A DNA stretch of 64,000 bases from Hymenobacter guriensis (GTDB lineage Bacteria; Bacteroidota; Bacteroidia; Cytophagales; Hymenobacteraceae): NCBI RefSeq assembly GCF_015773195.1, contig NZ_JADWYK010000002.1, positions 248,001 through 312,000 of the forward strand, read 5' to 3'. Shown here one piece after another: positions 8,736 through 17,410 of the stretch. Both the position numbers and the translations under genes were made by a program. A model generated the notes under the pieces. The model was given only the letters and a program-made list of their open reading frames with translations. It was not told the origin of the DNA and ran no database searches. The first letter of the stretch is position 1. Every line of letters begins with the position of its first letter.

Positions 8736-9245
8736 ATGCCTTTTTGTTTGTTTCCGATGCGCGGGTGGTTAGCGGCGCTGAGTTTGCTGCTCTTGGCTTC
8801 TTGCGACACCAGTGAGCTGTACGAGCAGAACGTAGACCTGAAGGACGCCGGTGGGCAGCCCTACGTGTGGGTCGTGCAGGAAAAACCATCCTTCACGTTT
8901 ACCATCACCGATACTACGCAGCTCTATGACGTGTACTTCAATATTCGCAACGCTGCGGATTACGGGTACTACAACCTATATGTGAAGCATACGCTCACTG
9001 CCCCGGATGGCCGGCCAGTTTCAATGCTGCTGCACGAAATGCGGCTGCTGGATGCCAAGACCGGTGAGCCCCTGGGCAGTGGTAGCGGCGACATTTTCGA
9101 CCACCGCATTCTGGCTTTGCCGCAGCAGCGCTTCCGGCAGCCGGGCGAGTACCGGCTCACACTGGAACAATACATGCGCCAGGATGCTCTGCCTGGTATT
9201 ATGGCCGTGGGCGTGCGCGTAGCCCGGCATACCACCGAGCCATAG
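8736..9245 (+). CDS. gldH: gliding motility lipoprotein GldH
   Basis: This lipoprotein of about 169 residues has its lipobox LLASC just after a hydrophobic stretch. The block reading from YVWVVQEKPSF through DTTQLYDVYFNIRN to YYNLYVK matches GldH, one of the lipoproteins needed for gliding motility in Bacteroidota. GldH acts in the envelope with the gliding and type IX secretion machinery. An alternative ATG at 8757 would give a shorter and more typical signal peptide. The gene follows the RicT-like gene in one operon, an arrangement I recall as common in this phylum. It agrees with the presence of a T9SS cargo protease in the window. Confidence 0.85.
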   Translation: MPFCLFPMRGWLAALSLLLLASCDTSELYEQNVDLKDAGGQPYVWVVQEKPSFTFTITDTTQLYDVYFNIRNAADYGYYNLYVKHTLTAPDGRPVSMLLHEMRLLDAKTGEPLGSGSGDIFDHRILALPQQRFRQPGEYRLTLEQYMRQDALPGIMAVGVRVARHTTEP

Positions 9246-9271
9246 CCTGGCCCGGTTTCCTGCCTTTTCCG

Positions 9272-9310
9272 AACTCCTTTCTGGCTCTGGCCGGAAAGGA
9301 GTTTTCGTTT
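9272..9310 (+). terminator. terminator after gldH
   Basis: AACTCCTTTC pairs with GAAAGGAGTT around a 12-base loop, followed by TTTTCGTTTT. It lies 27 bases after the gldH stop. Confidence 0.75.
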
Positions 9311-9324
9311 TCGACCAAGCTGAA

Positions 9325-9362
9325 CACAAAACTTCCAGCTTGATTTCGAACCAAGCTGGAAG
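9325..9362 (-). terminator. terminator after the cold-shock gene
   Basis: Read on the minus strand, an 11-bp perfect stem (CTTCCAGCTTG with CAAGCTGGAAG, 9332-9362, 9-base loop) is followed by TTTTGTG. It sits 34 bases beyond the cold-shock stop codon. Confidence 0.75.
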
Positions 9363-9395
9363 CTGAGGTGGCGCTAGGGTACCGCTGGCGTAAAG

Positions 9396-9587
9396 CTAGA
9401 TGCGCTCCACTTTCACGGCATTCAGGCCTTTTTTGCCATCAATGACCTCGAAAGCTACCCGGTCATTTTCCCGGATTTCATGTACTAGTCCGGTCTGGTG
9501 CACGAAGATTTCCTGCGCTTGCTCGTCGTCTATTATAAACCCGAAGCCCTTGGTTTCATTAAAGAATTTGACTTTGCCCGTTTTCAT
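9396..9587 (-). CDS. cold-shock domain protein (CspA family)
   Basis: This 63-residue single cold-shock domain begins MKTGKVKFFNETKGFGFI. It carries RNP1 (KGFGFI) and RNP2 (EIFVHQT), the aromatic nucleic-acid-binding motifs. Its length and ending (GLNAVKVERI) are typical of CspA-family RNA chaperones acting in the cytoplasm. It is monocistronic with its own terminator. The long leader upstream (9588 onward) is AT-richer, as often seen for cold-shock genes, but I cannot define a thermosensor there. Confidence 0.93.
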   Translation of the reverse strand: MKTGKVKFFNETKGFGFIIDDEQAQEIFVHQTGLVHEIRENDRVAFEVIDGKKGLNAVKVERI

Positions 9588-9862
9588 GCTGGGTACTTGG
9601 TTGTGGTAAAGGTTAAAAAGAGAAACAGATTACGGCGGTAAATCTACAGGTTATTCTGCGCATAGTGCAATAGGGGAATTACGCAATATTCAGCGTTTCC
9701 CGCCTTAGCAGAGCAGTATAGCGCTGAAGAGTAGTGCCCAAGCCAAAACTGCAGCAACAAGATGTTACACGCCATTCGGGCCGACAGATGTGGCCGGGGC
9801 TGAACAGCTTGCGTATAAAATCGGCGTTGCATCTTTCTTTTTCACGCCTAACCACCCACCTT

Positions 9863-11398
9863 ATGGACAATCAGCAAAAGAATCAGACCAACTCCCCTGG
9901 CACTTCCGCAACCACTTCCGATAGTAACTCCCCCACGGCACAAAACCCGGGCATAGGGGGCTCCAACAACCCGTCTGCCAGCCTCAATAACGTTGGTACC
10001 ACTTCCAGCCAGTCGCTGGCCTCTTCGGAGATGAGTGCCGGTCAGGGCGGCCTCGGCAACACGAGCCAGAGCACCCAGGCCAACAAAGAGGTGAAGCCTT
10101 CGGCGCTGAAGACTGACAGCAAAAAATCCAGTGGCAGCACCGGGAAAACCGGTGGCTCCGCTCCTACGGCCAAAAAATCAACCAGCGCAGCTTCTTCGGG
10201 CAGCGGCAAGAAGGCTTCTGACCAGAAAAGCCAGCCAGCCAGTCAGAACGACCAGCACAGCCGGCAGGACAACTATGGCGGCAACTTTGGCAACAGCATG
10301 GAAGGCAGCTACCAGGACCGTGACCGAGGTGAGAATATGAGCAGCGGTGCCGGTCGGGGCGAGTTTGGCACGCACGGCGTTGGCAACACCCAGGGCGGAT
10401 ACGGCAATCAGTACCGCGACAACGACTACAACCAGCACGACAACCGAAGCGGCTACTACGGCAGCAACCAGCCAGCCGGCGGCTACAGCACCCATCAGAA
10501 CTCCTACCGCGACTATGACGGGCGGGGCGACTACAGCCAGGGCGACCAGTACCGCGGTGGCAACGACTACGGCCGGAGCAACCAGGGCAACTATGGTGGC
10601 CCAAACAGCTGGGGCAACCAGCACCCCTCAAACAACTACGGCCAGCAGGGGCGCGGCTACCAAGACAACAACGGCCGCAATTCGGGCGGTAATATGTACA
10701 ACCGCGACAACCAGGGCAACTCCGGCCAGTACGGCAACCAACGCTACGATGACCAGCAGCGCTGGAACGAAAACAGCCGCTACCAAAACGACAACGGCTC
10801 CCGCGAAGGCCGTGACCGGGGCTACAGCAACGACTATGGCTCTTCTTCGATGGGCGGTAACCCCTATGGCCGCCGCGACCAGAACCAGTATGGATCCAAC
10901 CAGGGCTACGACCAGAATCGTGGCTCGCACGGCAGCCAGCAACGCAACCAAGACAACGACTACCGGCCTTCGCAGGGCCAGGATGGCCAGGGCCAGCGTG
11001 GTGGCATGAACAGCCAGCAGGACTACGGCCAGCAGGGCGGCTACTACCGCGACGAGAACAACCATTACAGTGGCCAGGGCGGCTACGGCGGCAACAGCCG
11101 CTCTGACCGCGACCAGTACGGCTCCCGCAGCGGCTACAATCAGGGTTCGGGCAACTATGGAGGCAACGCCCGCGAAGGATTCGGCTCCCGCGGTGGCTCC
11201 TACAACGACGAGTACACTTCCGGCAACGGTAATATGCGCGGCGGCTCCCCTTCCCGCGGTGACTACGACTCGCAGGATAGAAACCGGAACTACGGTGGCG
11301 ACCGGCGCGGCCAGTACCGTAACCAGGACAACGATTCTGATGACTATGGCCCCATGCCCCGCCGCAACCGCGGCCGCGACGAGGACGACCAGCGTTAA
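9863..11398 (+). CDS. low-complexity Gly/Asn/Gln/Tyr/Arg/Asp-rich disordered protein
   Basis: This is a 511-residue protein with almost no hydrophobic residues. Residues 1-120 are Ser/Thr/Asn/Gly/Lys-rich. From about residue 130 to the end it is built from irregular short blocks such as DNYGGN, GGYGNQYRDND and QDNDYRP, rich in G, N, Q, Y, R, S and D. There is no signal peptide, membrane segment or Cys. Its composition resembles prion-like RNA-binding or condensate-forming regions with Tyr/Arg stickers, but no folded domain is seen. The ATG at 9863 is preceded by a 275-base gap; the longer frame from 9734 has an implausible start. The antisense frame is an artefact of the biased codons. Function is unknown; stress or desiccation protection is one possibility. 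Confidence 0.8.
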   Translation: MDNQQKNQTNSPGTSATTSDSNSPTAQNPGIGGSNNPSASLNNVGTTSSQSLASSEMSAGQGGLGNTSQSTQANKEVKPSALKTDSKKSSGSTGKTGGSAPTAKKSTSAASSGSGKKASDQKSQPASQNDQHSRQDNYGGNFGNSMEGSYQDRDRGENMSSGAGRGEFGTHGVGNTQGGYGNQYRDNDYNQHDNRSGYYGSNQPAGGYSTHQNSYRDYDGRGDYSQGDQYRGGNDYGRSNQGNYGGPNSWGNQHPSNNYGQQGRGYQDNNGRNSGGNMYNRDNQGNSGQYGNQRYDDQQRWNENSRYQNDNGSREGRDRGYSNDYGSSSMGGNPYGRRDQNQYGSNQGYDQNRGSHGSQQRNQDNDYRPSQGQDGQGQRGGMNSQQDYGQQGGYYRDENNHYSGQGGYGGNSRSDRDQYGSRSGYNQGSGNYGGNAREGFGSRGGSYNDEYTSGNGNMRGGSPSRGDYDSQDRNRNYGGDRRGQYRNQDNDSDDYGPMPRRNRGRDEDDQR

Positions 11399-11416
11399 AC
11401 CATAGGTAATAGCCAT

Positions 11417-11451
11417 AAAAAAGCCTTCCCGCAGTGCAGGAAGGCTTTTTT
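11417..11451. terminator. bidirectional terminator
   Basis: A 13-bp stem (AAAAAAGCCTTCC with GGAAGGCTTTTTT) closes a 9-base loop between the disordered-protein gene and the convergent lipoprotein gene. It has A and T runs on both sides. Confidence 0.9.
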
Positions 11452-11503
11452 TATGCTTCATAACTTTCAAACCTGCCCGGAGTTGAGCGGCTACGGGTGC
11501 AGG

Positions 11504-12376
11504 CTAATGATGGGTGGCCCGGTACAGCTTGCCTTTTTCGTTGCTGACAATGAAGTCCCGCTCACTTACAAACACCAGCCCTTCGGCCTGGCCCGATTTG
11601 GCGAGCGGCAGACAGCTTTTTCGGCCGTCGAACAGCTTGTGTCCTGGCTGCCGCTCAATCAGGTAAGCGTGGCCGTAGCCGAGCAGCGCCACCAGTTGGC
11701 CATTGGGGCTAATGTCGGCCCCGGTTATCCAGGTATTGATGCGGATGCTGTCGGCCAGCACGGCTACGTGGTTGCCGGGCCGCGCGGGCACTTTGTAGTA
11801 CTTCACCGAGCCACCTTTGCCCCGGTTTTTGGTGAAAAGGTGCAGCGAGTCATCGGCGTAGAAAAAGGCTTCGCAGTCGAAGTTACGCTCGGCTTTGCGC
11901 GGCGGAAAAACCCGCTGATCGGGGTAGCGGAAGGCAATAGTATCTACCTGCCTGAGTTCGGGCTCCTTGAGGCGGTAGATGCGCAGGTCGTGGCGCTTGT
12001 TGCCGTTGTTGCCGAAGTCGCCGATGAACAGGTAGCCATGCTGGCGGTCCTGGGCCAGGTCTTCCCAGTCGATGTTGTTGGCATCGGGTACGCGGTGCTT
12101 GCTCAGCAGGTCGCCCTGGGTTGTTACTTTATAGAGTATCGACGTATTGCCCCCGTCTCCGTGGGTCCACAGGTCGCCGTGGGCATTGGCCAGCGCCAGG
12201 CCGGAGCTTTCCACTACATCCTCGCGGCGCATCCGGCCAACCTGCTGCACGGTATACTCGGAATTGATTTTCTCGAAGCTGCCCCGGTCGCCCTCCTTGG
12301 TGCAGCCGCACAGCAGAGCGTGCAGGAAAAACGCTATAGGAGCCAGCCGGTCGCGCAGCAGTAGCAATACATTCAT
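11504..12376 (-). CDS. propeller-like lipoprotein, unknown function
   Basis: This 290-residue protein has a lipoprotein signal (hydrophobic stretch followed by LLCGC, Cys near residue 24). It contains repeated blade-like segments, with the markers NNIDWEDLAQD and LFIGDFGNNG near residues 100-125. These occur in a family of Bacteroidota exported beta-propeller proteins, often annotated as SdiA-regulated-like or esterase-like. It should sit in the cell envelope. The ATG at 12376 puts the signal peptide at the N-terminus; longer frames do not. No enzymatic residues can be named. Confidence 0.7.
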   Translation of the reverse strand: MNVLLLLRDRLAPIAFFLHALLCGCTKEGDRGSFEKINSEYTVQQVGRMRREDVVESSGLALANAHGDLWTHGDGGNTSILYKVTTQGDLLSKHRVPDANNIDWEDLAQDRQHGYLFIGDFGNNGNKRHDLRIYRLKEPELRQVDTIAFRYPDQRVFPPRKAERNFDCEAFFYADDSLHLFTKNRGKGGSVKYYKVPARPGNHVAVLADSIRINTWITGADISPNGQLVALLGYGHAYLIERQPGHKLFDGRKSCLPLAKSGQAEGLVFVSERDFIVSNEKGKLYRATHH

Positions 12377-12555
12377 GCTCTCAGGTTCAGGATATCGGCC
12401 AGCCCCTACGGCCGGCCGGATGCCTTCCCTTACGCAGGGCCGGCAATTTTGTCGCGGCAAAATACAGTTGCTGCGCATAATTACCCTGCTGTGTTTCCCT
12501 GCCACCTGCTTCAGTTGTTCATCAGCACATCTGCATATGCGGAAAACGAGCCTGG

Positions 12556-13566
12556 CTACGGCACCGCAAACCCCAGATACGGCCGAAGCTTTTCCAGCTC
12601 GGCCGGCTCCAGTATCCGAATCTGGCGCAGGTCCTCGGGCTGCTGAAACGCCCCGTGCTGCTCCCGAAAGGCCACCAGTACCCGCGCCAGCCGGGGCCCT
12701 ACGTACGGGTGCGCCTTCAGTTCCCCAAAGCTTGCCCGATTCACGTGGAGCGGGGTCGGTACGTAGCCCTCGCGCACAAAGGTGTACTTGCGCAGGCTAT
12801 CAGCCAGGTCGGGCGGCAGGCCAAACACTTCCTGCAGCTGCTCCTCTTTGACGAAGCCACCCAGCCGCTCCCGATAAGCCACCAACCGCAGGGCCGTTTT
12901 CCGACCAATGCCTCGTATCAGCTGAAACTGCGCCGTATCGGCCGCATTCAAGTCAAACGGCTGCAGGTTCGTCGGCTTACGTTTAAAGCGTGGCGCATTA
13001 GCGGTAAAGGCTGGTCGCCGGGTGCCTGCGTAAGCCGTGGAGTCGTGGCGGTTCCAGGCTGGCTTGGTGCGCGGCGGCAGATGCTCGGGCAGCTCAATAA
13101 ACGGGTCCAGTCGCGCATATACAGCTGGTTCCAGCCCATAGGCTTTCCGAATCTGGTCTTTGGCCTGGAAGCCTTTTATGGCCTGGCCATAGCGGACGAG
13201 GCGGGCAGCCACGTAGCGCGGCACGCCCCGGGCTTCCCAGTCCTGGGCCGTCAGCGCGTTGGGATTGAAGGGCGCCAGCGCCACCTGCTCCACGGAGCTG
13301 CGGCTGTATTTCGACGGATACCGGGACTTGCGGCCCGCGTACTGGCGGTTTGGAGCCCGGCGGGCAGCCAGCTCATCGGCAAATCTGTCGAGTTCCTCTT
13401 GATCAGCTGCCGGATTATAGTGAGACAGGGCGGGGAGCAGCAGCGTGGGTACCAGCAGGAGCAGGCTCATAAGCACCAGCAGCACCACAAACCCGTTGGT
13501 TTCGACCCGCGAAAAGCGAAAGGAACGGTGTACCCGCAGATAAAAGGATAGCAGAAAGCGCTTCAT
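12556..13566 (-). CDS. helix-hairpin-helix (ComEA-like) protein with N-terminal membrane segment
   Basis: This 336-residue protein has one membrane helix near residues 25-48 (VLLVLMSLLLLVPTLLLP) and then several helix-hairpin-helix units. Visible ones are FDLNAADTAQFQLIRGIGRK with a following RLGGF block, and a terminal unit VNRASFGELKAHPYVG. HhH units of the ComEA type bind DNA backbone non-specifically. Here the protein is membrane-tethered with its domains probably periplasmic, as for ComEA in DNA uptake, but three or more HhH units make it longer than ComEA. Such proteins are common in Bacteroidota without a proven role. The ATG at 13566 is chosen to begin just before the basic stretch and membrane helix. 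Confidence 0.8.
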   Translation of the reverse strand: MKRFLLSFYLRVHRSFRFSRVETNGFVVLLVLMSLLLLVPTLLLPALSHYNPAADQEELDRFADELAARRAPNRQYAGRKSRYPSKYSRSSVEQVALAPFNPNALTAQDWEARGVPRYVAARLVRYGQAIKGFQAKDQIRKAYGLEPAVYARLDPFIELPEHLPPRTKPAWNRHDSTAYAGTRRPAFTANAPRFKRKPTNLQPFDLNAADTAQFQLIRGIGRKTALRLVAYRERLGGFVKEEQLQEVFGLPPDLADSLRKYTFVREGYVPTPLHVNRASFGELKAHPYVGPRLARVLVAFREQHGAFQQPEDLRQIRILEPAELEKLRPYLGFAVP

Positions 13567-13752
13567 GCTCGCACCGGGCTGAATAAAAATTCCCAATAAG
13601 AAATACAGCGCCGCCGGACAGGTGTGCAAGTCAGGGGCATATTATAGATAGCGCACTGTCAATATAGGAACCCTGGTCAAAAAATCAACAAGCGGTTCCT
13701 GACATACTACACTCTGAAGCGCCAGTACATCTTCCTAAGCAGTAAATGTCCG

Positions 13753-14652
13753 CTACTCGGTTTGCCGGGCCAGTAGAGCAATTCCTTCCTCGAAGGTATG
13801 GGGTGCGTACCCCAGCTCCCGGCGCGCCTTATCGATGATAAAACCCGTGCGCAGCGGGCGGCGGGCGGGCTGAGTAAACGTTGCGGCATCAACAGGGGTA
13901 AGCATACCGGCATCCAGCCCAAAATACGCCGCTACGCGCAGGGCCATTTGGTAGGGAGTGAACACCTCCGCCCCACTGATGTGGTAGATGCCGGTGGCAT
14001 TTTGGCGGGCGGCCAGCCAGCAGCCCTCGGCCAGATCCTCAGCCAGCGTGGGCGTGCGAAGCTGGTCGTTGACTACCTGGAGGTGTTTGCCGGCCCGCAG
14101 TGAGTCGCGCACCCACAGCACCAGATTAGTGCGGCCATACTCATAGACCGTGCCATATACCAGTACCGTGCGCAGAATAGTCCAAGGACCTTGGCTTGCC
14201 TGCACCGCATGCTCCGCGGCCAGCTTGCTTTCCCCGTAAAAGTTAATAGGCGCGGGCACCGCGTCTTCGGTCAGCGGGCCGGTGTCTCCATTGAATACGA
14301 AATCGGTGCTGAGGTGCAGCAGGTGAATGCGCTGCTGCTCGCAGGCCGCCACTAGGTTTTCCACCGCCGTCACGTTTTGCCGCCAGCAGTCCTCGCGGTT
14401 CAGCTCGCACTCGTCGGCGTTGGTCATGGCGGCCGTGTGGATGAGGTGTGTGGGCTGCTCCTCAGCCAGCACGCGCAGCACCTGGGCGCGGTCCGTGACG
14501 TCGAGCGGCACAAACCGCACAGCCGGATACAAGCCAGCCAGCTTGTTAGCGCCCCGGGACGTGGCAATCAGCTCAACGCCCGGCTCCTGGTGCAGGCGGG
14601 CTACCAGTTGCTGGCCCAGCAGGCCGTTGGAACCCGTTATCAGCAGACGCAT
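13753..14652 (-). CDS. SDR-family sugar-nucleotide reductase (RmlD-like)
   Basis: This 299-residue extended SDR has the nucleotide-binding motif GSNGLLGQQL at residues 7-16. It has the HTAAMTNADECE block typical of RmlD/dTDP-4-dehydrorhamnose reductase, and the catalytic YGESK (YxxxK) with the upstream LSTDFVF. RmlD makes dTDP-L-rhamnose, but no other rhamnose genes are nearby. A related NAD(P)-dependent epimerase or reductase of unknown substrate is therefore equally possible. It is cytosolic and lies alone between the HhH gene and the cyclophilin gene, all on the minus strand. Confidence 0.82.
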   Translation of the reverse strand: MRLLITGSNGLLGQQLVARLHQEPGVELIATSRGANKLAGLYPAVRFVPLDVTDRAQVLRVLAEEQPTHLIHTAAMTNADECELNREDCWRQNVTAVENLVAACEQQRIHLLHLSTDFVFNGDTGPLTEDAVPAPINFYGESKLAAEHAVQASQGPWTILRTVLVYGTVYEYGRTNLVLWVRDSLRAGKHLQVVNDQLRTPTLAEDLAEGCWLAARQNATGIYHISGAEVFTPYQMALRVAAYFGLDAGMLTPVDAATFTQPARRPLRTGFIIDKARRELGYAPHTFEEGIALLARQTE

Positions 14653-14705
14653 AAAATGGCAGGCTAAGAGAGAACAAAAGGCAAAAACGGCCTAAACTGG
14701 CGCGC

Positions 14706-15347
14706 TCAGGGATACTGGTAGCCGTAGAGCTCGGTAATTTTCTTCTTCTTTAGCTTTTCCACTTTCACCGTCATTTTGAGGTCGGTAGTGGGACGGTCAC
14801 GCTCGTCGCGGGGCTGCTGAGCAATCTTGTCCACTACCTCCAGCCCGCTGATGACTTGGCCGAAAACCGTATAAGCGCCGTCGAGGTGCGTGGTGCCGTT
14901 ATGGTTTTGCACGATGTAGAACTGGGAGCCACTGCTGGCCCGCTGCGGGTTCACGTAGTCGCCCTGGCGGGCGGCGGCCACCGCCCCGTACTTGTGGCGC
15001 AGGGCCGGCAGGATTTCGGCCGGAATGGTTTTCTCGTTGGGCGGGCCCATGCCGTCGTTGCCGGGGTCCGAGTCTTTGGTGTTCGGGTCGCCGCCCTGCA
15101 CCATGAAATTGGGAATCACGCGGTGAAACGTGGTACCGTTGTAGAAGCCGTCTTTGGCCAGCTTCAGGAAGTTGGCCTTGTGCTGGGGCGTGAGGTCCGA
15201 CAGCACCAGCCGAATGTCGCCCAGGGACGTGCTGATGGTTACAACTTCGTCCTTCTTGCTAGTGCGCGGTTTTTTGGCGGCCGTGGCAGCTTGGCCAAAT
15301 GCCAACATAATCAGGAGGGCGGCCGCCAGCCGGAACAGTAGTTTCAT
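14706..15347 (-). CDS. exported peptidyl-prolyl isomerase, cyclophilin type
   Basis: This 213-residue protein has a signal peptide (residues 1-23, ATAA) and a Lys-rich linker. The cyclophilin core shows FHRVIPNFMVQGGDP and SSGSQFYIV, which supply the active-site Arg, Phe, Met and Gln of the family. A C-terminal KKKKITELYGYQYP tail follows. It should catalyse cis-trans proline isomerisation in the periplasm. A TAAGTTTG promoter box lies just upstream. The gene is single and its fold assignment is secure. Confidence 0.9.
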   Translation of the reverse strand: MKLLFRLAAALLIMLAFGQAATAAKKPRTSKKDEVVTISTSLGDIRLVLSDLTPQHKANFLKLAKDGFYNGTTFHRVIPNFMVQGGDPNTKDSDPGNDGMGPPNEKTIPAEILPALRHKYGAVAAARQGDYVNPQRASSGSQFYIVQNHNGTTHLDGAYTVFGQVISGLEVVDKIAQQPRDERDRPTTDLKMTVKVEKLKKKKITELYGYQYP

Positions 15348-15370
15348 AACAGTGGGGTAAAAGAGCAGCT

Positions 15371-15378
15371 CAAACTTA
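15371..15378 (-). promoter_or_regulatory. TAAGTTTG -7 box for the cyclophilin gene
   Basis: On the minus strand TAAGTTTG matches TAnnTTTG and lies 24 bases before the start codon. Confidence 0.5.
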
Positions 15379-15490
15379 CGCGCTTTCTGCGGAGGCGGCT
15401 ACATTCGGGGGCGCCGGTTGCGCCAAAAACCGGCCGTACGCCGCGCCTTTTGCGTATGCACCGCCATTCGTCTTTCCAGCTCTTCGCTTT

Positions 15491-16126
15491 ATGCCCGATT
15501 CTACGCCCGTTGCGGCCACGCCGCGCCCTCATTGGTTTCCCAAACTGCTACTGGTACTCTCCCTCGTCGAGTTTGTGGCGCTGGGTTTCAGCCCCGCTGA
15601 CCGCGGTACTTGGTGGGCTGAGAACCTGCCCATTCTGCTGATTGTGGGCGGGCTGGTGCTGCTGTACGGGCGCGGCGTACGGTTTTCCAACACGGCGTAC
15701 CTGCTGATGAGCGTGCTGATTTTCATGCACACCGTGGGCGGGCACTACACCTTCGAAAAAGTACCGTTCGACTGGTTCAACAACCTGTTTGGCTTCAAGC
15801 GCAATATGTACGACCGGGTGGCGCACTTTTCCGTCGGTTTCTACGCCTACCCTATCATCGAGCTAACGGACCGCTACGGTACCATCCGCAACCGCTTTAT
15901 CAGCTACCTGTTCCCGCTCTGCGTCATCGGCACCATTGCTATGGCGTATGAGCTTATCGAGTGGGTGTACGCCGAAGTAGCCGGGGGCAGCGCCGGAGCC
16001 GCCTTTCTCGGCAGCCAGGGCGACATCTGGGACGCGCAAAAAGATATGCTGGCCGATACCAGCGGGGCCGTGCTGGCTTTGATTGTGTATGCGCTGAGCG
16101 GCAGAAGGGCAACTACAACTACGTGA
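15491..16126 (+). CDS. DUF2238 (YjdF-like) membrane protein
   Basis: This 211-residue integral membrane protein has about five or six helices. Conserved blocks are HTVGGHYTFEKVPF, NMYDRVAHFSVGF, AYELIEWVYAEV and GDIWDAQKDMLADTSGA. These polar residues inside or next to helices mark the DUF2238/YjdF family, whose function is not known. It is transcribed alone. Its stop codon is four bases from the left arm of a long inverted repeat that separates it from hemC. Confidence 0.85.
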   Translation: MPDSTPVAATPRPHWFPKLLLVLSLVEFVALGFSPADRGTWWAENLPILLIVGGLVLLYGRGVRFSNTAYLLMSVLIFMHTVGGHYTFEKVPFDWFNNLFGFKRNMYDRVAHFSVGFYAYPIIELTDRYGTIRNRFISYLFPLCVIGTIAMAYELIEWVYAEVAGGSAGAAFLGSQGDIWDAQKDMLADTSGAVLALIVYALSGRRATTTT

Positions 16127-16129
16127 GTG

Positions 16130-16286
16130 GTCATTGCGAGCGGAGCGAAGCAATCCGTCCTGTACAATACCAGACCCGTTCTTCTACCAGAAAGCCCCTA
16201 ACGTCAGCGTGGACGTCAAGGGCATTTCACATTTCAGGGCTCTGCACGTTGCCCAGGACGGATTGCTTCGCGCTGCTCGCAATGAC
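16130..16286. repeat. inverted-repeat element between DUF2238 and hemC
   Basis: Two 33-base arms (16130-16162 and 16254-16286) are inverted copies with two mismatches and enclose 91 bases. The left arm begins GTCATTGCGAGC and contains GAAGCAATCCGTCC. The element exactly fills the space between two convergent genes: it starts 4 bases after the DUF2238 stop and ends 5 bases before the hemC stop codon. The sequence resembles a short interspersed palindrome I recall from Cytophagales genomes. No target-site duplication is evident. It may act as a transcript-end hairpin. Confidence 0.85.
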
Positions 16287-16291
16287 AGAGG

Positions 16292-17251
16292 CTACATTCC
16301 CTCAGCTTCTCGCTGCTGCCGGATATCGTCCAGAATCTGGCGGCCACCGCGGCTGAGCACGTTTTCGGCTACCTGTACGCCTAGCATCTCCACCGCTTCT
16401 ACCGGCGCCGACTGGGTTTCTTCGATAAACTGCTGCCCGTCGAGGCTGATGAGGCCACCATGAAGTTGCACGTGGGCGCCATCGGCGGAAAGCGTGGCCA
16501 GCGCGAAGGACGGGATGCTGCAGCCGCCTTCCATCGTGCGCAGGAACGCCCGCTCCGCTGTCAGGCACAGGTGCGTAGCGGGGTGGTCCAGCACGCGGCG
16601 TATTTCCGCTTTCAGCGTGGGCTCCAGGTTGCGGGCGCACTCAATAGCTACGCTGCCCTGGCCGGTAGCGGGTATGTACTGGGTTTCGGGCAGCACCTGG
16701 CGGATGAGGTGGTCGTACTCCATACGGTGCACACCGGCGTAGGCCAGCACCAAAGCATCGTATTGGCCTTCATCAAGCTTGCGCAGGCGCGTCTGGAGGT
16801 TGCCGCGGGCCTCGGCGGTAGTGGCGTGGGGCAGGAAGCGCCGGAGCATGGCCTTGCGGCGGGTGCTGCTGGTGCCCAGCACGAGGCCGGGGCGCTGCAA
16901 ATCCAGCTTAGGGTTATAGCTGACAATTACGTCGTTTACTTGCTCCCGCTCCATAAAGGCCAGCAGCTCCAGGTCGGCGGGGAGGCTGCTTTGCACATCC
17001 TTGGCGCTGTGCACCGCAATATCCGTGTGGCCGGAACGCAGACTTTCTTCCAACTCCTCCGTGAACACGCCCTTGGCCCCGATCTTATCGAGAGAGCGGT
17101 CCAGCACTACGTCGCCTTTCGTGGTGATGATGACGATTTCGGGCTCAAAACCCGCTGCGCGCAGGCAGTCGGCTACGTGGTGGGCCTGCCACAGCGCCAG
17201 CTTGCTGCCACGGGTGCCAATGCGGATGGTCGTTTTCAGGGAAGAAGCCAT
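16292..17251 (-). CDS. hemC: hydroxymethylbilane synthase (porphobilinogen deaminase)
   Basis: This 319-residue enzyme polymerises four porphobilinogen molecules to hydroxymethylbilane in haem synthesis, in the cytosol. Clear family blocks are RIGTRGSKLALWQA, GVFTEELEESL, IAVHSAKDV and the C-terminal MEGGCSIPS, whose Cys binds the dipyrromethane cofactor. Length is normal. It is a single gene with a TATCTTTG promoter box upstream. Other haem genes are not nearby. Confidence 0.95.
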   Translation of the reverse strand: MASSLKTTIRIGTRGSKLALWQAHHVADCLRAAGFEPEIVIITTKGDVVLDRSLDKIGAKGVFTEELEESLRSGHTDIAVHSAKDVQSSLPADLELLAFMEREQVNDVIVSYNPKLDLQRPGLVLGTSSTRRKAMLRRFLPHATTAEARGNLQTRLRKLDEGQYDALVLAYAGVHRMEYDHLIRQVLPETQYIPATGQGSVAIECARNLEPTLKAEIRRVLDHPATHLCLTAERAFLRTMEGGCSIPSFALATLSADGAHVQLHGGLISLDGQQFIEETQSAPVEAVEMLGVQVAENVLSRGGRQILDDIRQQREAEGM

Positions 17252-17303
17252 AGTTGGACGTTTGCCGCCGAAAGCAGTTATTTGCCAGCCAGCGGCGCTC
17301 CGG

Positions 17304-17311
17304 CAAAGATA
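17304..17311 (-). promoter_or_regulatory. TATCTTTG -7 box for hemC
   Basis: The minus strand reads TATCTTTG, an exact TAnnTTTG match, 52 bases before the hemC start codon. Confidence 0.55.
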
Positions 17312-17410
17312 CTGCCCAGGATTGTTCCTGCCGGCTATAGCAGTTTTAACGCCGGCTATAACAAGTTAGCAAGCTATACTTTCTGCGTTCCCAGTCAGAT
17401 TAACGCGTTT

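Noticed and set aside
10628-11470. A 280-residue Val/Ala-rich frame antisense to the disordered protein gene
   Set aside because: Strong codon bias of the plus-strand gene leaves the antisense frame open. The plus frame has a start, leader and terminator, and the antisense one does not.
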